This document shows, piece by piece, positions 11,351-23,035 of a DNA stretch of 64,000 nt; position 1 is the first letter of the stretch; each line of letters starts with the position of its first letter. The notes under the pieces are model-generated. The model saw nothing but the letters and a program-made list of their open reading frames with translations. It searched no databases and was not told the DNA's origin. The DNA is from Papio anubis (Eukaryota; Chordata; Mammalia; Primates; Cercopithecidae). The stretch spans positions 123,065,349 through 123,129,348 of the forward strand of contig NC_044984.1 of the NCBI RefSeq assembly GCF_008728515.1. Direction: 5' to 3'. The translations under genes were made by a program, and so were the position numbers.

Positions 11351-12831
11351 ATCTGTGGTGATGGAGGTGACTCACTGGAAATCAAGACCCAGATTCGGCC
11401 CCAGCCCTGCAGGGAGTCACAGTCTGTCTCCTCATCATTCTTCATCTCTTCACCCCTTACTGTGGTTCTTCTGAGATCCTGCAGTGATGAGGCTACTTTT
11501 TTTTTCAGGTTGCGTGGAATCTGGTATGTTAAACTCTAAAAACTAAACAAAGCATAGTGGAAGATTTTGAATTTCTGGTGTTTCATCAGCACAATTTTGG
11601 TGCAGGTGGCAGAAACCCAACTCAACTGGCTTAATCCAAACGGAGAATTGACCATGTAGCTTCAGGCACAGTTGGATCCAGGTGCCTAAACATTTTTAGC
11701 CTAGCCATTTGTCTCTCTGTCTCAGCTCTGCTTTATCTGTCTGTGGATGTTTTTCTCAGGCATCGTTTCCCAAAGGTAGTTCCTGGCATCCAAGCAATTT
11801 CTCATCCCCGGGAAAAAGTCTGCCTCTTTACCAAGAGCTCCAGCAAAAGTCCCAGGATTCCTCCTAATGGTATTGTCATCCCATTTCTGAAGCAGCCACC
11901 CTGACTATGACTGGCCAGGCATGGTGTGTGCCTGTCTCCCGCATAACCTCAGATCCCACAGGAGCCAAAATAATTGGAGTGGGGATGGGGGGAAGGGGGG
12001 TTGACAGACAAACCCCAACAGATGCCCATGACATCCGGCTTTACAGGCACCCCAGATCTGGCTGCTACTATTTTGGTTGTAACATACCGATCTCTATTGA
12101 TAAGAGATCAGGGGCAGGTGAGCTTCACCCTGAGTGAGGCATCCTGGCATTCACAGCCACACACCCTCATCCCTTGGCCTAAATTCTGCCAGTGTTTTGA
12201 AGACACAAAAGGGAATAAGGGGTCAGAGGCTAACAGCCCTCACCAGTGCAGCAAGGATTACTTCAGTTGATCTATGTAAAACGCTTAGAAGAGTACTTGG
12301 CACATATTAAATGCTATAGAAAAATATTGGCCATTATTATTAATTAGTAGCAGTAGTAACGGTAACATTAATTAGCTCTTCCTCCATGTTCATAGGAAAT
12401 TGCTTTGTTTACTACAAAGGAGCTAGTTGTTGTTATTTATGATCCATACAGCTTAATTGATGTTCTTTTTTTCTCCAGACGCATACTCCAAGTTTATTAG
12501 TATTATGCCAGTTTCTGTGCTGACACACCTGGTAAAACTGTGCCCTTAAAGTCCCAGGTGAGGGGAGGAACAGGAGCAATTTTTTTCCGACTATGAAAAT
12601 GGGAAGATAACTGAGCAGGAGGAGCACTCAAGTTTCTGAAAGATCAGAAGGAAAGCAACCAGCCCTTTTCTTTGCACCTCGGCCATGTGTGCAGAATCAA
12701 TGAGGTTGCCGAATGAAAACAGTTTCCTTAGCATGAAGCCTTGTGTTTTCCATTCATTTTTCTAGGCAAAGGCTTCTCCTGACCTCAAATCTTTATGGGA
12801 TATATCTCCTTAAATCCTGCATGGCCTAGTT
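11351..12831. other. Intronic sequence with a MIR tail
   Basis: Mostly unrecognised. Around 12270-12390, AAAACGCTTAGAAGAGTACT followed by TTGGCACATATTAAATGC is a MIR 3' end on the + strand. Short frames at 11907-12270 overlap in two phases and carry no domain. Confidence 0.5.
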
Positions 12832-13640
12832 CAGCAGTCTTCAGAATGTGGTATGGAAACTCTTGGAGGTCCCCAAGACCCTTTCAAGGAGTCTGTGAGA
12901 TCGAAACTATTTTTCTAATAATGCTGTAGTAATTATCTATTGGTGCATAACAATTTTCCCTGAGACACAGTGACTTAAAATAGCAATATAGGGCCAGGAA
13001 TTCAGGAGCGAGCCTGCTGGGTGGTTCTGTCTTCAGGTCTTTCATGAGTTGCAAGCATGAGATTGGTGGGGGCTGCAGTCTCATCTGAAGGCTCAACTGG
13101 GGCTGGAGGATCCATCTTCAAGGTGGTCTCCTCACCTGGCTGGCAAGTGAGTTCCTCCTAAGCGGGTTGCGTAGTGGCCTAACAACATGGTGGCTGGCTC
13201 CCCCGAGAGATCAAGGCTGCAGAGCCTTTTGTGACAGACTTGGATGCCATATACCATGAATTCTGCTGTATCCCATTGGTTACATCGACAGCCCTGATTC
13301 ATTGTTGCAGGGGATTATACACAAGGTGGGATTACTGAGGACAAGGATTACTGGGACCGTCTTGGAAGCTGACTCCCCAAAATGCTATAATGTTATTTGC
13401 CTTTTTCGCTCACAGTCCCTCACAAGTGCACAGAGACATAGGATGTTGTCATCACCCTGACAACTAATAGAAAGTGTGACTGTGTTATCCTGAGTTTCAA
13501 AAACTTTTCAGTTTTAACTTCTAATGCAATGAGTATCAATAGATGCAACCTACACAGGTAAAAGCTTTTTACGGCTCTTAATAATTTTTAAGACAATAAA
13601 GGGATCCTAAGACCAGGAATTTTGAGAAACCCTCACCCAG
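12832..13640. mobile_element. Ancient hAT-type transposon, split by an insertion
   Basis: The left part (12832-12924) has GGTCCCCAAGACCCTTTCAA and GAAACTATTTTTCTAATAAT. The right part (13388-13640) has CAGTTTTAACTTCTAATGC, TAATTTTTAAGACAATAAA and ATTTTGAGAAACCCT. Together they match the two ends of a long hAT element with most of the transposase deleted. Confidence 0.65.
12925..13387 (-). mobile_element. Unnamed interspersed repeat inserted in the hAT element
   Basis: It carries words I know from a widespread mammalian repeat: GGCTGCAGTCTCATCTGAAG, GGGGCTGGAGGATCCA, AACATGGTGGCTGGC and TATCCCATTGGTTACA. AATGCTGT before it and AATGCTAT after it look like an 8-bp target duplication, as hAT-family insertions make. 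Confidence 0.55.
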
Positions 13641-14071
13641 TTAAGAAGGCTGGAAGAATTAAATAGTAGTAGTAAAGAGAGACTTTTGGGAAGAGTCTTG
13701 AATTCCTGATTCTCACGTGGAAATCTAGGTTATCTTACCAAACAATTATTTGAAAATGTGTGAGTCAAGTGTGAGTGGAGATTTCATTTATTTAACTTTT
13801 CTTCTAGATGATTCTTCACTCCTTTATATTACACCCCTCCATAAAAAAAAATCATGGTTAATGATTAATATTCCCAAGATAATGGGAAAAGAGCTAAGGG
13901 CAGATGTCAAGCTAACTGCAGCTTCATATATAAAACTGCCTATCAATTAATTCATTTAATGTATATTTATTGGGTATCCACAAAGTGCCAGGAAAATATT
14001 CTAGACTTTAAGTTCAGGGAGTGAACAAAATAATCAAGTTCCCTGCTTACCTACTACACGAATCACATGCC
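13641..14071. other. Intronic sequence without recognised elements
   Basis: AT-rich. The 66-aa frame at 13750-13950 has no domain. Confidence 0.45.
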
Positions 14072-14371
14072 TTTCTTCTTTGTTTGAGCAGGATCTTGCT
14101 CTGTCTTCCAGGCTGGAGTGCAGTGGCATGATCACAGCTCACTGCATCCTCGAACTCCTGGGTTCCAGTGATCCTCCTGCCTCAGCCTCCTGAGTAGCTG
14201 GGACTACAGGCATGTGCCATGACACCCAGCTAATTTTTTAAATTCCTTTTGTAGAGACAGGGTCACACTATGTTGCCCAGCTGGTCTCAAACTCCTGGCC
14301 TCTAGCCATCTTCTTGTCTCAGCCTCCCAAAAGTGCTGGGATTACAGGCATGAGCCACTGTGCCCAGCCAA
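14072..14371 (-). mobile_element. Alu SINE, antisense (old, AluJ-like)
   Basis: GAGCAGGATCTTGCTCTGTC begins it and GAGCCACTGTGCCCAGCC ends it; many diagnostic changes indicate an old copy. Confidence 0.92.
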
Positions 14372-16049
14372 CATGTCTTTTCATTAATGAAGTCAAAAAA
14401 TAAGGAGACGGGGCTTGATTTAGAAACCAGTGCTTCTCTATCTGAGAACAGATGGCTTTGAAAATATTTGCATGCTTCTTCTTTGTAATTCATTATGTCC
14501 CAAGGGAATGGCCCCAACACTAACCCAAACAAATTAGAAAGTGCTTTCCATATGACAATTGACTTCCCTTTATCAGAAAATACATGATGCCTGCTACATG
14601 AATGACACCTCCTTGGATGTGGAGCCCTTGTGCAGTACAAAACCTGCCCAACTGTACTTGGCAGCCTTGTGCGACCTCATCTACAAACCAAGTAAAACGC
14701 ACTTTCCTTAGTTACAGAGAAACAGGTGCCGTCTATGGGGTGTTCGTTTCTTCATTAGTTTTTCTTTCACCCGCATTTTAGGATTTAGCACCAAACCAAA
14801 GACTTTGACTCTGGTTTTGCCTGTGCCAAAGCCTGAAGTTGCTGTTATTATTAGCTTAAGATTCATGGTATCCCTTTTATTTCCTTTCCTTCTGAAGGGG
14901 CCTGGAAAAGACTGGATTTATTAGGAAATGAATGTATGAGCAGTAGATAATTCCTTTTGCAAGTGTAACTGTCAGGCAGCTGTAGGGAAGAAGCAGTCTT
15001 CATTTTTGTAAATGCTGGGCTGGTGTGTGTGCACGTATCACCCACAAAAAATCATAGGGATCAGATTACTCAGAGCAAGTATTTTAAAGCAAGCATTTGC
15101 TGTAATCAGACCTGAGACTCACTCACAAATGTGTTCCTGACATTATCTCCAATACATGCTTTCATATTGTTAAGAGATACTAAACAACAAACTTCCTAAG
15201 ATACTGCATTGTGTCCCGTAATTGAAGAGAAAAAAGTTTTCAGAATACTTACAGAATTCCTGCTGTGCTCAAGTGCAGAAATCACCAAAGCCGAAGTCCC
15301 TGCATACTAAAGATTCTTGAAAGTAGAAATGAAAAGGAATTGTTAGTGGAATTTCATTTTCAAGAACCTTAGGTGGGTGCAGATTAGAATGAGAATTAAT
15401 CTTGGGTATTTTGCTTTGTAAATTAATATGAGAACAGCTAGATGAAATGAGTTTTTTCTTTTTTTTTTTTGGTTTCCATCTGGATTTTGTCATGGAGTTT
15501 AAAAAGGTCAAAATCAGCACGTTCATTTATTTTATTAAAACGTGTTCTTTTTGCCTTCCAAGCACACATATGAGAGAGTTCCGTTTTCCCTTTGAGGGGC
15601 CACCTGCCACCAGGTTACACATGAGCCCCTGAAACAGATCTCCATTGTCTAAAAGCAACCTACAGCAAAGTTATAACCTCTCAAGGTTGCAGCAGAACGT
15701 TGTAAGAGCCATAGGCCACTTACCATTTTATTTCTAAACCTGAAGAGAACTTCTGAGGAGGCAGGACTCCCAGGTAGATGTCACTTACAGCGTGCGGTCC
15801 CAACATGCCAGCTCCCTGCCCCTAAAGCTTTATCGCAACGGGAGTTTCCTCTTGCCCCCAAGTTGTGACAAAGGCACAAAGGTGAGGATAAGAGTTCTAA
15901 GTGCCACACATCCTGCATTTGGAGAGCCCCGGAAGTTGGTCTAGCCACCTCCCCATAGCTGCCCAATCTCGGCTTCATTCCCTGTGGGAGGCAAGCTCTG
16001 CCACTTCTACTGGGTTCTCAGGAGATGTTCTAAATTCTTCTCATCCACA
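14372..16049. other. Repeat-poor intronic stretch
   Basis: About 1.7 kb with no interspersed repeat that I recognise apart from a T11 run near 15460. No exon-like open frame with consensus splice sites was seen. Such repeat-free blocks in neural-gene introns are where conserved noncoding elements are usually sought, but conservation cannot be judged here. Confidence 0.5.
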
Positions 16050-16341
16050 TATTTTTTTGAGACATGGTCTCACTCTGTTGCCCAGGCTAGAGGGCAGTAG
16101 CATGATCATAGCCCACTGCGGCCTTGACTTCCTGGCCTCAAGCAATCCTCCCAACTCAGCCTTCCAAGCAACTGGAACCACAGGCATGCATCACCACGAC
16201 CAGCTAATTTTTAAAAATTTTTTTAGAGACAGGATCTCACTTTGTTGCCCAGGCTGGTTTCAAATTCCTGGGTCAAGCAATCCTCCCATTTCAGCCTCCC
16301 AAATTGCTAAGATAATAGGCATGAGCTGCCACACCCAGTGT
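16050..16341 (-). mobile_element. Alu SINE, antisense (old)
   Basis: GAGACATGGTCTCACTCTGT to GAGCTGCCACACCCAGTG, strongly diverged. Confidence 0.9.
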
Positions 16342-16344
16342 CAT

Positions 16345-16536
16345 CCGCATTTTTAAAAACAGCTTTATTGAAGTGTAATTGATGTATTTTTAAAAACTGC
16401 ATATGTTTAATGTACACAATTTCTTCAGTTTGGGCATACACATCTACCTGTGAAATGATCATTACAATCAAAGTAAGAAGAAGACCCATCACCTCCCAAA
16501 GTTTACTTATGTCCTTTTGTGGGTTTTGTTCTGTTG

Positions 16537-16574
<38 letters not shown>

Positions 16575-17130
16575 TAAGAACACTTCACATGAGATCCACC
16601 CCCTTAACAAGTTTTAAGTGCATAATACCCTATTATTAATACAGTCCCAGGGTTGGATGGCAAATCTCTAGAACGTATGTATTCATCTGGCATGACTGAA
16701 ACTTTACACCCATTGAGCGACATCTCCTCATTCCCCTCCCCCAGTCGCTGGCACTCACCATTTTCTTCTCTGCCTCTAGGAGTTGCACTGTTTCGGAGAC
16801 CACCTATGAGTGGAATCATGCTGTGTTTGTCCCTCTGTGCCTGGTGTATTTTGCATAGTATAGGGTCCTCCAGGTGCATCCATATTGTCACAAATGGTAG
16901 GATTTCCTTCTTTATGACTGAGTAATATTCTACCGTATGTATCTACGACGTTTTCTTTATGCATTCATCTGTCCATGGACACTTAGACTGTTTTCATATT
17001 TTGGTTATTGTGAGTAACCCAGCAATAAATATAGGTATGCAGATATCTCTTCTACATACTGATTTCATTTCCTTTGGATATACCCCCAGAAGTGGGATTG
17101 CTGGATCACCTGGTAGTTTTATTTTTTATT
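16345..17130 (-). mobile_element. Old L1 3' end (L1M), antisense
   Basis: The antisense L1M 3' UTR (AACAGCTTTATTGAAGTGTA, TTTAATGTACACAATTTC) runs into the end of ORF2 (CCTCCAGGTGCATCCATATT, GAAGTGGGATTGCTGGATCA). The coding part has lost its frame. Confidence 0.85.
16539..16573 (+). repeat. (GT)n microsatellite
   Basis: About 17 uninterrupted GT units inside the antisense L1M. Confidence 0.97.
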
Positions 17131-17214
17131 TTTAAGGTCTTCTCTTGCATGTTTTGTTGATTTTCCAAGAGGATTATTAGAAATCCTCCCCACACTACAA
17201 TCCCCCCAGCAACA

Positions 17215-17420
17215 GCACCTAACATTGTGGAGTGTTCAACATGGGCTCAGGAGCGCCCTAAGTCATCCCGAAAGCTCTGTATGGTAGCAGGCATTACTCC
17301 CATTCGCAGATGAGAAAGTCAAGGCTCAGAAGAGTAAAGTCATTCACCCAAAATCACACGGCTTTTAAGGACCTGCCATGGGGCTTAACCTCAGTCTATC
17401 TGATCTCCTTCTCCCTCCCT
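17215..17420 (-). mobile_element. MIR SINE, antisense
   Basis: AGATGAGAAAGTCAAGGCTC and AAAATCACACGGCTTTTAAG are antisense MIR core words. Confidence 0.7.
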
Positions 17421-17520
17421 GGAATGACTGCAGAAGCTGAGAGACCAGCTGAGAAGCTGTATTTATAGTGCAAGCCTCTGTATTTACCACAATCTTCTCT
17501 AAATTGTTTCTGCTATTATC

Positions 17521-17632
17521 TTTTTTAAATAGTTTTTATTTTGATTTTAGAGATGGGGTCTTGCTACGTTGCCCAGGCTGACCTGGAACTCATGGGCTCC
17601 AGGAATCCTCCTGCATCAGCCTTCTAAGTAGC
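17521..17632 (-). mobile_element. Alu monomer fragment, antisense
   Basis: A single arm: GAGATGGGGTCTTGCTACGT to TAAGTAGCTAG. Old free monomer or truncated AluJ. Confidence 0.75.
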
Positions 17633-18424
17633 TAGATGCCATCTCATTTTTAAGGCATCTCCCCCATATTCCTCTCACCACCATACAAACCTGCTTCTGG
17701 GAAGCACTGCAGATAAAATGAGGCCTCTTCTGCTACAAACAGCCCAGTGGGATCCCACAGTTGGCACAGCAGAAGCTCCCAGAACAGAACTTTGCCAAGT
17801 TCAACTGTGAATATTTATCTTGCTGTGACCTAATTTCTCTACAGCCTTGCGTATCTAGGTAGGAACCCCGAGACTTTCAGAGTCGGCAAAAGAAAATGTC
17901 ACCCATAATTTGGGGGCTGATTTTAATTGAGATTATTTATACAGTAAGTTTCCTATAGAGAGACATCATGGGAAACATGAGAGTGCTTTCATTTTCTGCA
18001 AAACCTCTAGAAGCTTCTAGTTCTGCATGGGAAGCCTGACCCTGGGTGTTAGTCCTCAGTTCTGCAGAGGTTGGGGTAAAGAACTGGACTGGATGCCCCT
18101 CTTGGCTCTGTGAGTGACTGAAGGCTAAACAATGAGTCATCATCTCCTTTCCTGACACCTGCTCAGCGCTCTACAGCTTATAAAATGCTTTCATGTATTT
18201 GGTCTTGTTTTCTGTTTTTCGGTGTCAGTCATGGAAAATCCCCCTTCCAGGCAAACATCATCAGAATCCCCAAAAATAGGATTGTGTAATCCTGCAACAC
18301 CTAACCAGAGGAAGTCAGAGTAAAAACTAGCAAGAATTTCCAGAAATTAGAGCTGTCCTAGTTTAGTAAATCTGTAAGATCAAAGTTTGCTGAACCCTAT
18401 TGAGTTTCATTTCCACAGTGATAA
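17633..18424. other. Intronic sequence without recognised elements
   Basis: Nothing beyond ordinary intron was recognised. Confidence 0.45.
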
Positions 18425-18655
18425 TAATTAACAGTTCCTCAGTGCTGGCACTATGCTAAGTGTTTCATGTTCATTACTTCATTTAATCCTCATAACAGCT
18501 GTTTCGGTGCTGTTTGAACCTATATTATCTTCATTTTATGGGTGAGGGCATTGAGGCCTGAAGGCAGAGCTAATATACCATGGACACACAGCTTGGAAAG
18601 GTGGTTATGGGATTTAAACCTATGAATCTCTGGCTCCAGGTTTATCTTTTTACTG
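18425..18655 (-). mobile_element. MIR SINE, antisense, near full length
   Basis: ACTTCATTTAATCCTCATAA, ATTTTATGGGTGAGG, GACACACAGCTTGGAA and ATCTCTGGCTCCAGG follow one another in the MIR antisense order. Confidence 0.8.
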
Positions 18656-18689
18656 GCACACCTTAAATTGGACAATATTTATAGTAAAA

Positions 18690-19620
18690 GGGTGGAGAAG
18701 AGGAGGAGAATGATGATGGCACTGATGATAGTTGTGGTGGTTACAATGACTGTGAGGCTGCTGGTGATGACGGTGATTATGATGGTGCTTATGGTAATGA
18801 TGGTGGTGATGATGATGATGGTGATGGTGGGGATGAAGAGGAGGATGGTGATGATGATGATGTATGATGGTGATGGTGATGATGATGGTGATGATAATAA
18901 TGACAATGATGATGATGGTGATAGTGATGATTGTGATGATGGTGTTGATAATGACAATGGTGATGATGATGATGGTGATGATGGTGGTGATGATCATGGT
19001 GATGATAATAATGACAATGATGATGATGGTGATAGTGATGATTGTGATGATGATGTTGATAATGACAATGGTGGATGATGATGATGGTGATGATGGTAAT
19101 GGATGATGATGTGGTGGATGACGGTGGTGGATGATAATAATGACAAATGATGATGATGGTGGATAGTGGATGGATGGATGGATAATGACAAATGGTGGAT
19201 GGATGGAGGTGGTGGATGATGGTGGATGGTGGAAGGATGAAGGATGGTGGATGGATGATGGTGGAATAGTGGATGGTTGGTGGATGGATGATGGTGTTGA
19301 TAATGACAGTGGTGAAGATGGTGGTGATGGTGATGATGGTATGATGGTGATGGTGGTGATGATAATGGTGGTGATGGTGGTGATGATGATGGTGATAATA
19401 ATGGCAATTATGATGATGATGGTGATAGTGATGATGGTGGTGATGGTGTTGATAATGACAATGGTGATGATGCTGGTGATGATGGTATGACAGTGATGGT
19501 GGTGATGGTGATGAAGAGGAGGATGGTGATGATGATGGTAATAATAACGATGATGGCAAGAATGATGGTGATGACACTAATCATGGTGATGGTCATGGTC
19601 ATGGTAATAGTGGTGACATC
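18690..19620. repeat. GAT/GGT-type minisatellite with a 111-bp higher-order unit
   Basis: About 930 bp of almost pure GAT, GGT and AAT triplets. A 37-triplet block (GATGATAATAATGACAATGA onward) at 18890 repeats at 19001 with few changes. Looser copies start near 19130 and 19388, where single inserted Gs (GGATGGATGG) break the triplet phase. Long open frames on both strands (poly Asp/Gly/Asn on +, poly His/Ser/Pro on -) arise because these triplets make no stop codons; I do not call them genes. Confidence 0.95.
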
Positions 19621-20439
19621 ATCTTTGAGAATAGTCAAAAATCAGATCTGATAAATGAGAAAATTGGAGAAAGAGAATGGCATTTTTGACACAAAAGAAG
19701 GTGACAGTAAATTGAAGGGATTGACTTCTTTCCTTTCTTGTGTTCATACATTAACTCTGAGAGCAGTTCCCAAAGGTGAACAGCCATAATATGTCAAACA
19801 TGGATACCTATGGGAATAGACTGTGGTCTTCCAGTAGGGTGACCAACCATCCCTGTTCGCCTGAAACCGAGGAGGTTTCTGGGATGTGGGACTCCCAATT
19901 TTAAAACTGGGACATCTGGGCAAAACAAGATGAATTCTTCACCCTTCCTCCCAAATTGACTTTGGGGTTACAAACAGAATGTGTAGGTCCACTGTGGTTA
20001 TGTTAATACCATCTTCTTGCTTTACAAGTGGAGATTGTTACATGGAAGAAGTTCTTTGTCAGAATCTTAAGATGAATTTTGTTTTTGTTCATACTTATTG
20101 TTTGGGAGATTTCACAAATAAATCCAGATTCCTGACTTAAAGAATGAAAATATCTGGCAACTCACAGACCACAAGACAGAAATCAGCAAGGCCAAATGGA
20201 GGCTGCATCCCTCCTAGCTTTGGACCAGGCATGGGCTGGGGTTTGCAATAATTTCTGCAAAGTCCATTTCACCTCCTTGTTTTGCCTGCCCAACGTCTGT
20301 AAGCATTTCAATTAAAATAATGTGTGTAATTAGGACAGTGCTTGGCACTCGGGAAGTACTCAGAGATATAGCCATTTTAATTTATGATTTCTGCTTAGTA
20401 GCTCTCGGTTCAAGAGTACTGCAGTCACTCAGCAATAAA
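19621..20439. other. Intronic sequence with a possible old DNA-transposon relic
   Basis: Around 19838-19925, GGTGACCAACCATCCCTGTT and TTTTAAAACTGGGACATCTG resemble an ancient palindromic MER element. The rest is unrecognised. Confidence 0.4.
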
Positions 20440-21037
20440 AATGAAGCACTGATGCTTGCTGCAGCACGGATGAGCCTTGAAAACAATATCCTAAGGAAAA
20501 GAAGCCAGTCACAAAAGACCACATGCCATATGATTCCATTTATGTGAGATTACAGAAGGGGTAGATCCATGGAAACGAAAAGGAGCTTAGTGGCCGCCCA
20601 GGGCTGGGAGGGACAGGGGGCAAGTGACAACTAAAGTGTGCCAAGTTTCTTTTGGGGGTGATGAAAATGTTCTGAAGTTGACTGTAGAGATGACTGCACA
20701 ACTCTGAGAATCTACTAAAAAGCATTGAATTATATCTTTTAAATGATTGAGCCAGGCACAGTGGTTCATGCCTGTAATCCCAACACTTTGGGAGGCAGAG
20801 GCGGGCAGATCACTTGAACCCAGGAGTTCAAGACCTAGGCAACATGGCAAAACCTCTACAAAAATTTAAACATTAGCAAGGTGCAGTGACACAAACCTGT
20901 AGTTCCAGCTACTGTGGAGGCTGAGGTGGGAGGATCACTGGAGCCCAGCAGGTTGGGGCTACAGTGAGCCATGATCACAGCACTGCACTGCAGCCTGGGT
21001 GACAGAGCAAGAAGACCTTGTATCACACACAGGCGCA

Positions 21038-21073
<36 letters not shown>

Positions 21074-21125
21074 GAGCGGATTGTATGGTATGTGCATTGT
21101 ATCTCAATAAAACTGTTTTCTAAAA
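20440..21125 (+). mobile_element. L1M 3' end interrupted by an Alu
   Basis: L1M words (CATATGATTCCATTTATGTG, GGGGGTGATGAAAATGTTCT) lead up to 20748. The terminal part (TATCTCAATAAAACTGTT) resumes after the Alu tail at about 21070. Confidence 0.82.
20750..21069 (+). mobile_element. Alu SINE with a (CA)n tail, inserted in L1M
   Basis: AGCCAGGCACAGTGGTTCAT to CAAGAAGACCTTG, shortened in the left arm. The A tail has evolved into (CA)n with a few CGs at 21023-21069. Confidence 0.9.
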
Positions 21126-21479
21126 GTGTGCTGCGGGCTAGCTTGGTCTCCAGTACAGATGCCACACTTGCTGATGAGACAAGGGCTGAAGAGATGAAGA
21201 GAAAAACACAGGAGGCTCCCAGAGGGAGGCGTGCAATAGCCCGTGGTTGGAATGCAGAGTCAGGAGATGAATGCCCAGCTCTGGGTCCTGACACTAGACG
21301 GTGCCCCCTTCACACAACTCCCCCGGCCTCCTCAGCCTTCAGGCCTCACTGGTGCCCCTGTCCCTGCATGAACACATCTTCCATCATCTTCCCCACAGAT
21401 CCATGTCCAGCATCCCCCTCAATAACACTAAGACAACAACTGCAGACATGTCCTCCCAGTATCCCTATGAGATCTGGAG
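21126..21479. other. Intronic sequence without recognised elements
   Basis: CT-rich toward 21300-21440, no element recognised. Confidence 0.4.
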
Positions 21480-21908
21480 CAGGCCGGGTTGTGTCCCTCA
21501 AAGAGGTATGTCCAAGTCTTAACACCACGTACCTGTGAAATAGGGTCTTTGCTGATGTGATTAAGTGAAGGATGAAGATGAGATCATACTGGATTAGGGT
21601 GATCTCTAAATCCAATGACAGTGTCCTCATAAGAGACGGAAAAGGAGGAAACACGGAGAGCACTGTGGGAAGATGGAGGCAGAGATTGGAGTGATGTTGC
21701 TGCAAGGCAAGGATCACCAAAGACTCCTGCAACCACCAGCAGCTGCAAGAGGCAAGGAAGAAACCTCCCTGGGGTCTTCAGAGTGAGCATGACCCCATCA
21801 ACACCTTGATCATAGACCTCCGGCTTGCAGAATCATGAGAATAAATTTCTACTACTGAAGCCACCAAGTTTGTGACCATGTCTTGTAGCAGCCACAGGAA
21901 ACTAATCT
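21480..21908 (+). mobile_element. MaLR-type LTR
   Basis: GTTGTGTCCCTCAAAGAGGT starts it. It continues with ATAGGGTCTTTGCTGATGTG, CATACTGGATTAGGGTGAT and TCATGAGAATAAATTTCT and ends GGAAACTAAT. Same family as 31812-32252; name uncertain. Confidence 0.7.
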
Positions 21909-21934
21909 AAAATTGGTGTTATTTTCCTGTTTTT

Positions 21935-22241
21935 ATTTTTTAACTTCTTATTTTTTGAGATGGAGTCTCACTCTGTCACCTAGGCTGGAGTGCAGTAGCA
22001 CGATCTCAGCTCACTGCAACCTCTGCCTCTCAAGTTCAAGTGATTCTCGTGCCTCAGCCTCCCCAGTACCTGGGATTACAGGCGTGCACCACCACGCCTG
22101 GCTAATTTTTTAAAAATTATTATTAGTAGTAGAAACGGGGTTTCACCATATTGGTCAGGCTGATCTCGAACTCCTGACCTCAAGTGATCCACCTGCCTCC
22201 CAAAGTGCTGGGATTACAGGCGTGAGCCACCATGCCCAACC
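21935..22241 (-). mobile_element. Alu SINE, antisense, first of a tandem pair
   Basis: GAGATGGAGTCTCACTCTGT to GAGCCACCATGCCCAACC. Flanked by TATTTTCCTGTTTTT (21920) and TATTTCCTGTTTTT (22242). Confidence 0.94.
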
Positions 22242-22255
22242 TATTTCCTGTTTTT

Positions 22256-22503
22256 TGTTTATTTTGTTTTGTTTTGTTTTGTTGGAGATAGAGTCTTGCT
22301 GTGTCACCAGGCTGGAGTGCAGTGGCGCGATCTCGGCTCACTGCAACCTCCACCTCTTGGGTTCGAGTGATTCTCCTGCCTCAGCCTCCCAAGTAGCTGG
22401 GACTACAGGTGCATGCCACCACATCTGGCTAATTTTTTTGTATTTTAGTAGAGACGGGGTTTCACTGTGTTGCCCCAGCTGGTCTTGAACTCCTGAGCTC
22501 AGG
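22256..22503 (-). mobile_element. Alu SINE, antisense, 5'-truncated, second of a tandem pair
   Basis: It begins with a (GTTTT)n tail and ends at CTGAGCTCAGG, lacking the Alu head. It is flanked by the same target word (22242-22255 and TATTTCCCGTTTTT at 22504-22517), so truncation happened at insertion. Confidence 0.92.
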
Positions 22504-22530
22504 TATTTCCCGTTTTTAAAGGGAAGGAAG

Positions 22531-22921
22531 CTCATATAGTTTGGATGTTTGTCCTCTGCAAATCTCATGCTGCAGTGTGATCCCCAGCATTGAAGGTGGG
22601 GCCTGATGGGAGGTATTTGGGTAATGGGGACCTATCCCTCGTGAATGTCTTGATATCCTCCTGGTGGTAATGAGTTCATACAAGACCTGGTTGTTAAAGA
22701 CTCTGAGACGTCCGTTTCTCTCTTACTTCCTCTCTCACCATGTGATGCCAGCTCTTCCTTCGCCTTCCACCCTGAATAAAAGCTTTCTGAGGCTCCCCCA
22801 GAGGCAGATGCCAGCACTGTGCTTCTTGTACAGTCTGCAGAACCATGAACCAATTAAACCTCTTGTCTTTGTAAGTTACTCAGCCTCAGATAATCCTGTA
22901 TGGCAAAGCACAATGAACTAA
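22531..22921 (+). mobile_element. MST-type MaLR LTR
   Basis: ATATAGTTTGGATGTTTGTC, GGTGGGGCCTGATGGGAGGT, a CCTTCGCCTTCCACC block and CAATTAAACCTCTTGTCTTT are in the order expected for an MST LTR. Confidence 0.85.
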
Positions 22922-23035
22922 AAGAGAAACAGAGGCACAGAATGGTTGAGTAATGTGCCAAGGACACACAGCTCAGAAGCAGCAGGCTGCGGTTGGAATC
23001 CAGTGAACTGGCTTCCGAGTGTGTGCTGTTCACCT
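22922..23035 (-). mobile_element. MIR SINE fragment, antisense
   Basis: GAGAAACAGAGGCACAGAAT and AAGGACACACAGCTCAGAAG are antisense MIR words. Confidence 0.65.

Noticed and set aside
18668..19577. Long Asp/Gly-rich (+) and His/Ser-rich (-) open frames
   Set aside because: They are translations of GAT/ATC-type triplet repeats that contain no stop codons. No start context, splice sites or domain support a gene.
21913..22488. Frames with MESRSVTQAG-like peptides over Alus
   Set aside because: Standard antisense Alu translations. Similar frames elsewhere in the window were dropped for the same reason.
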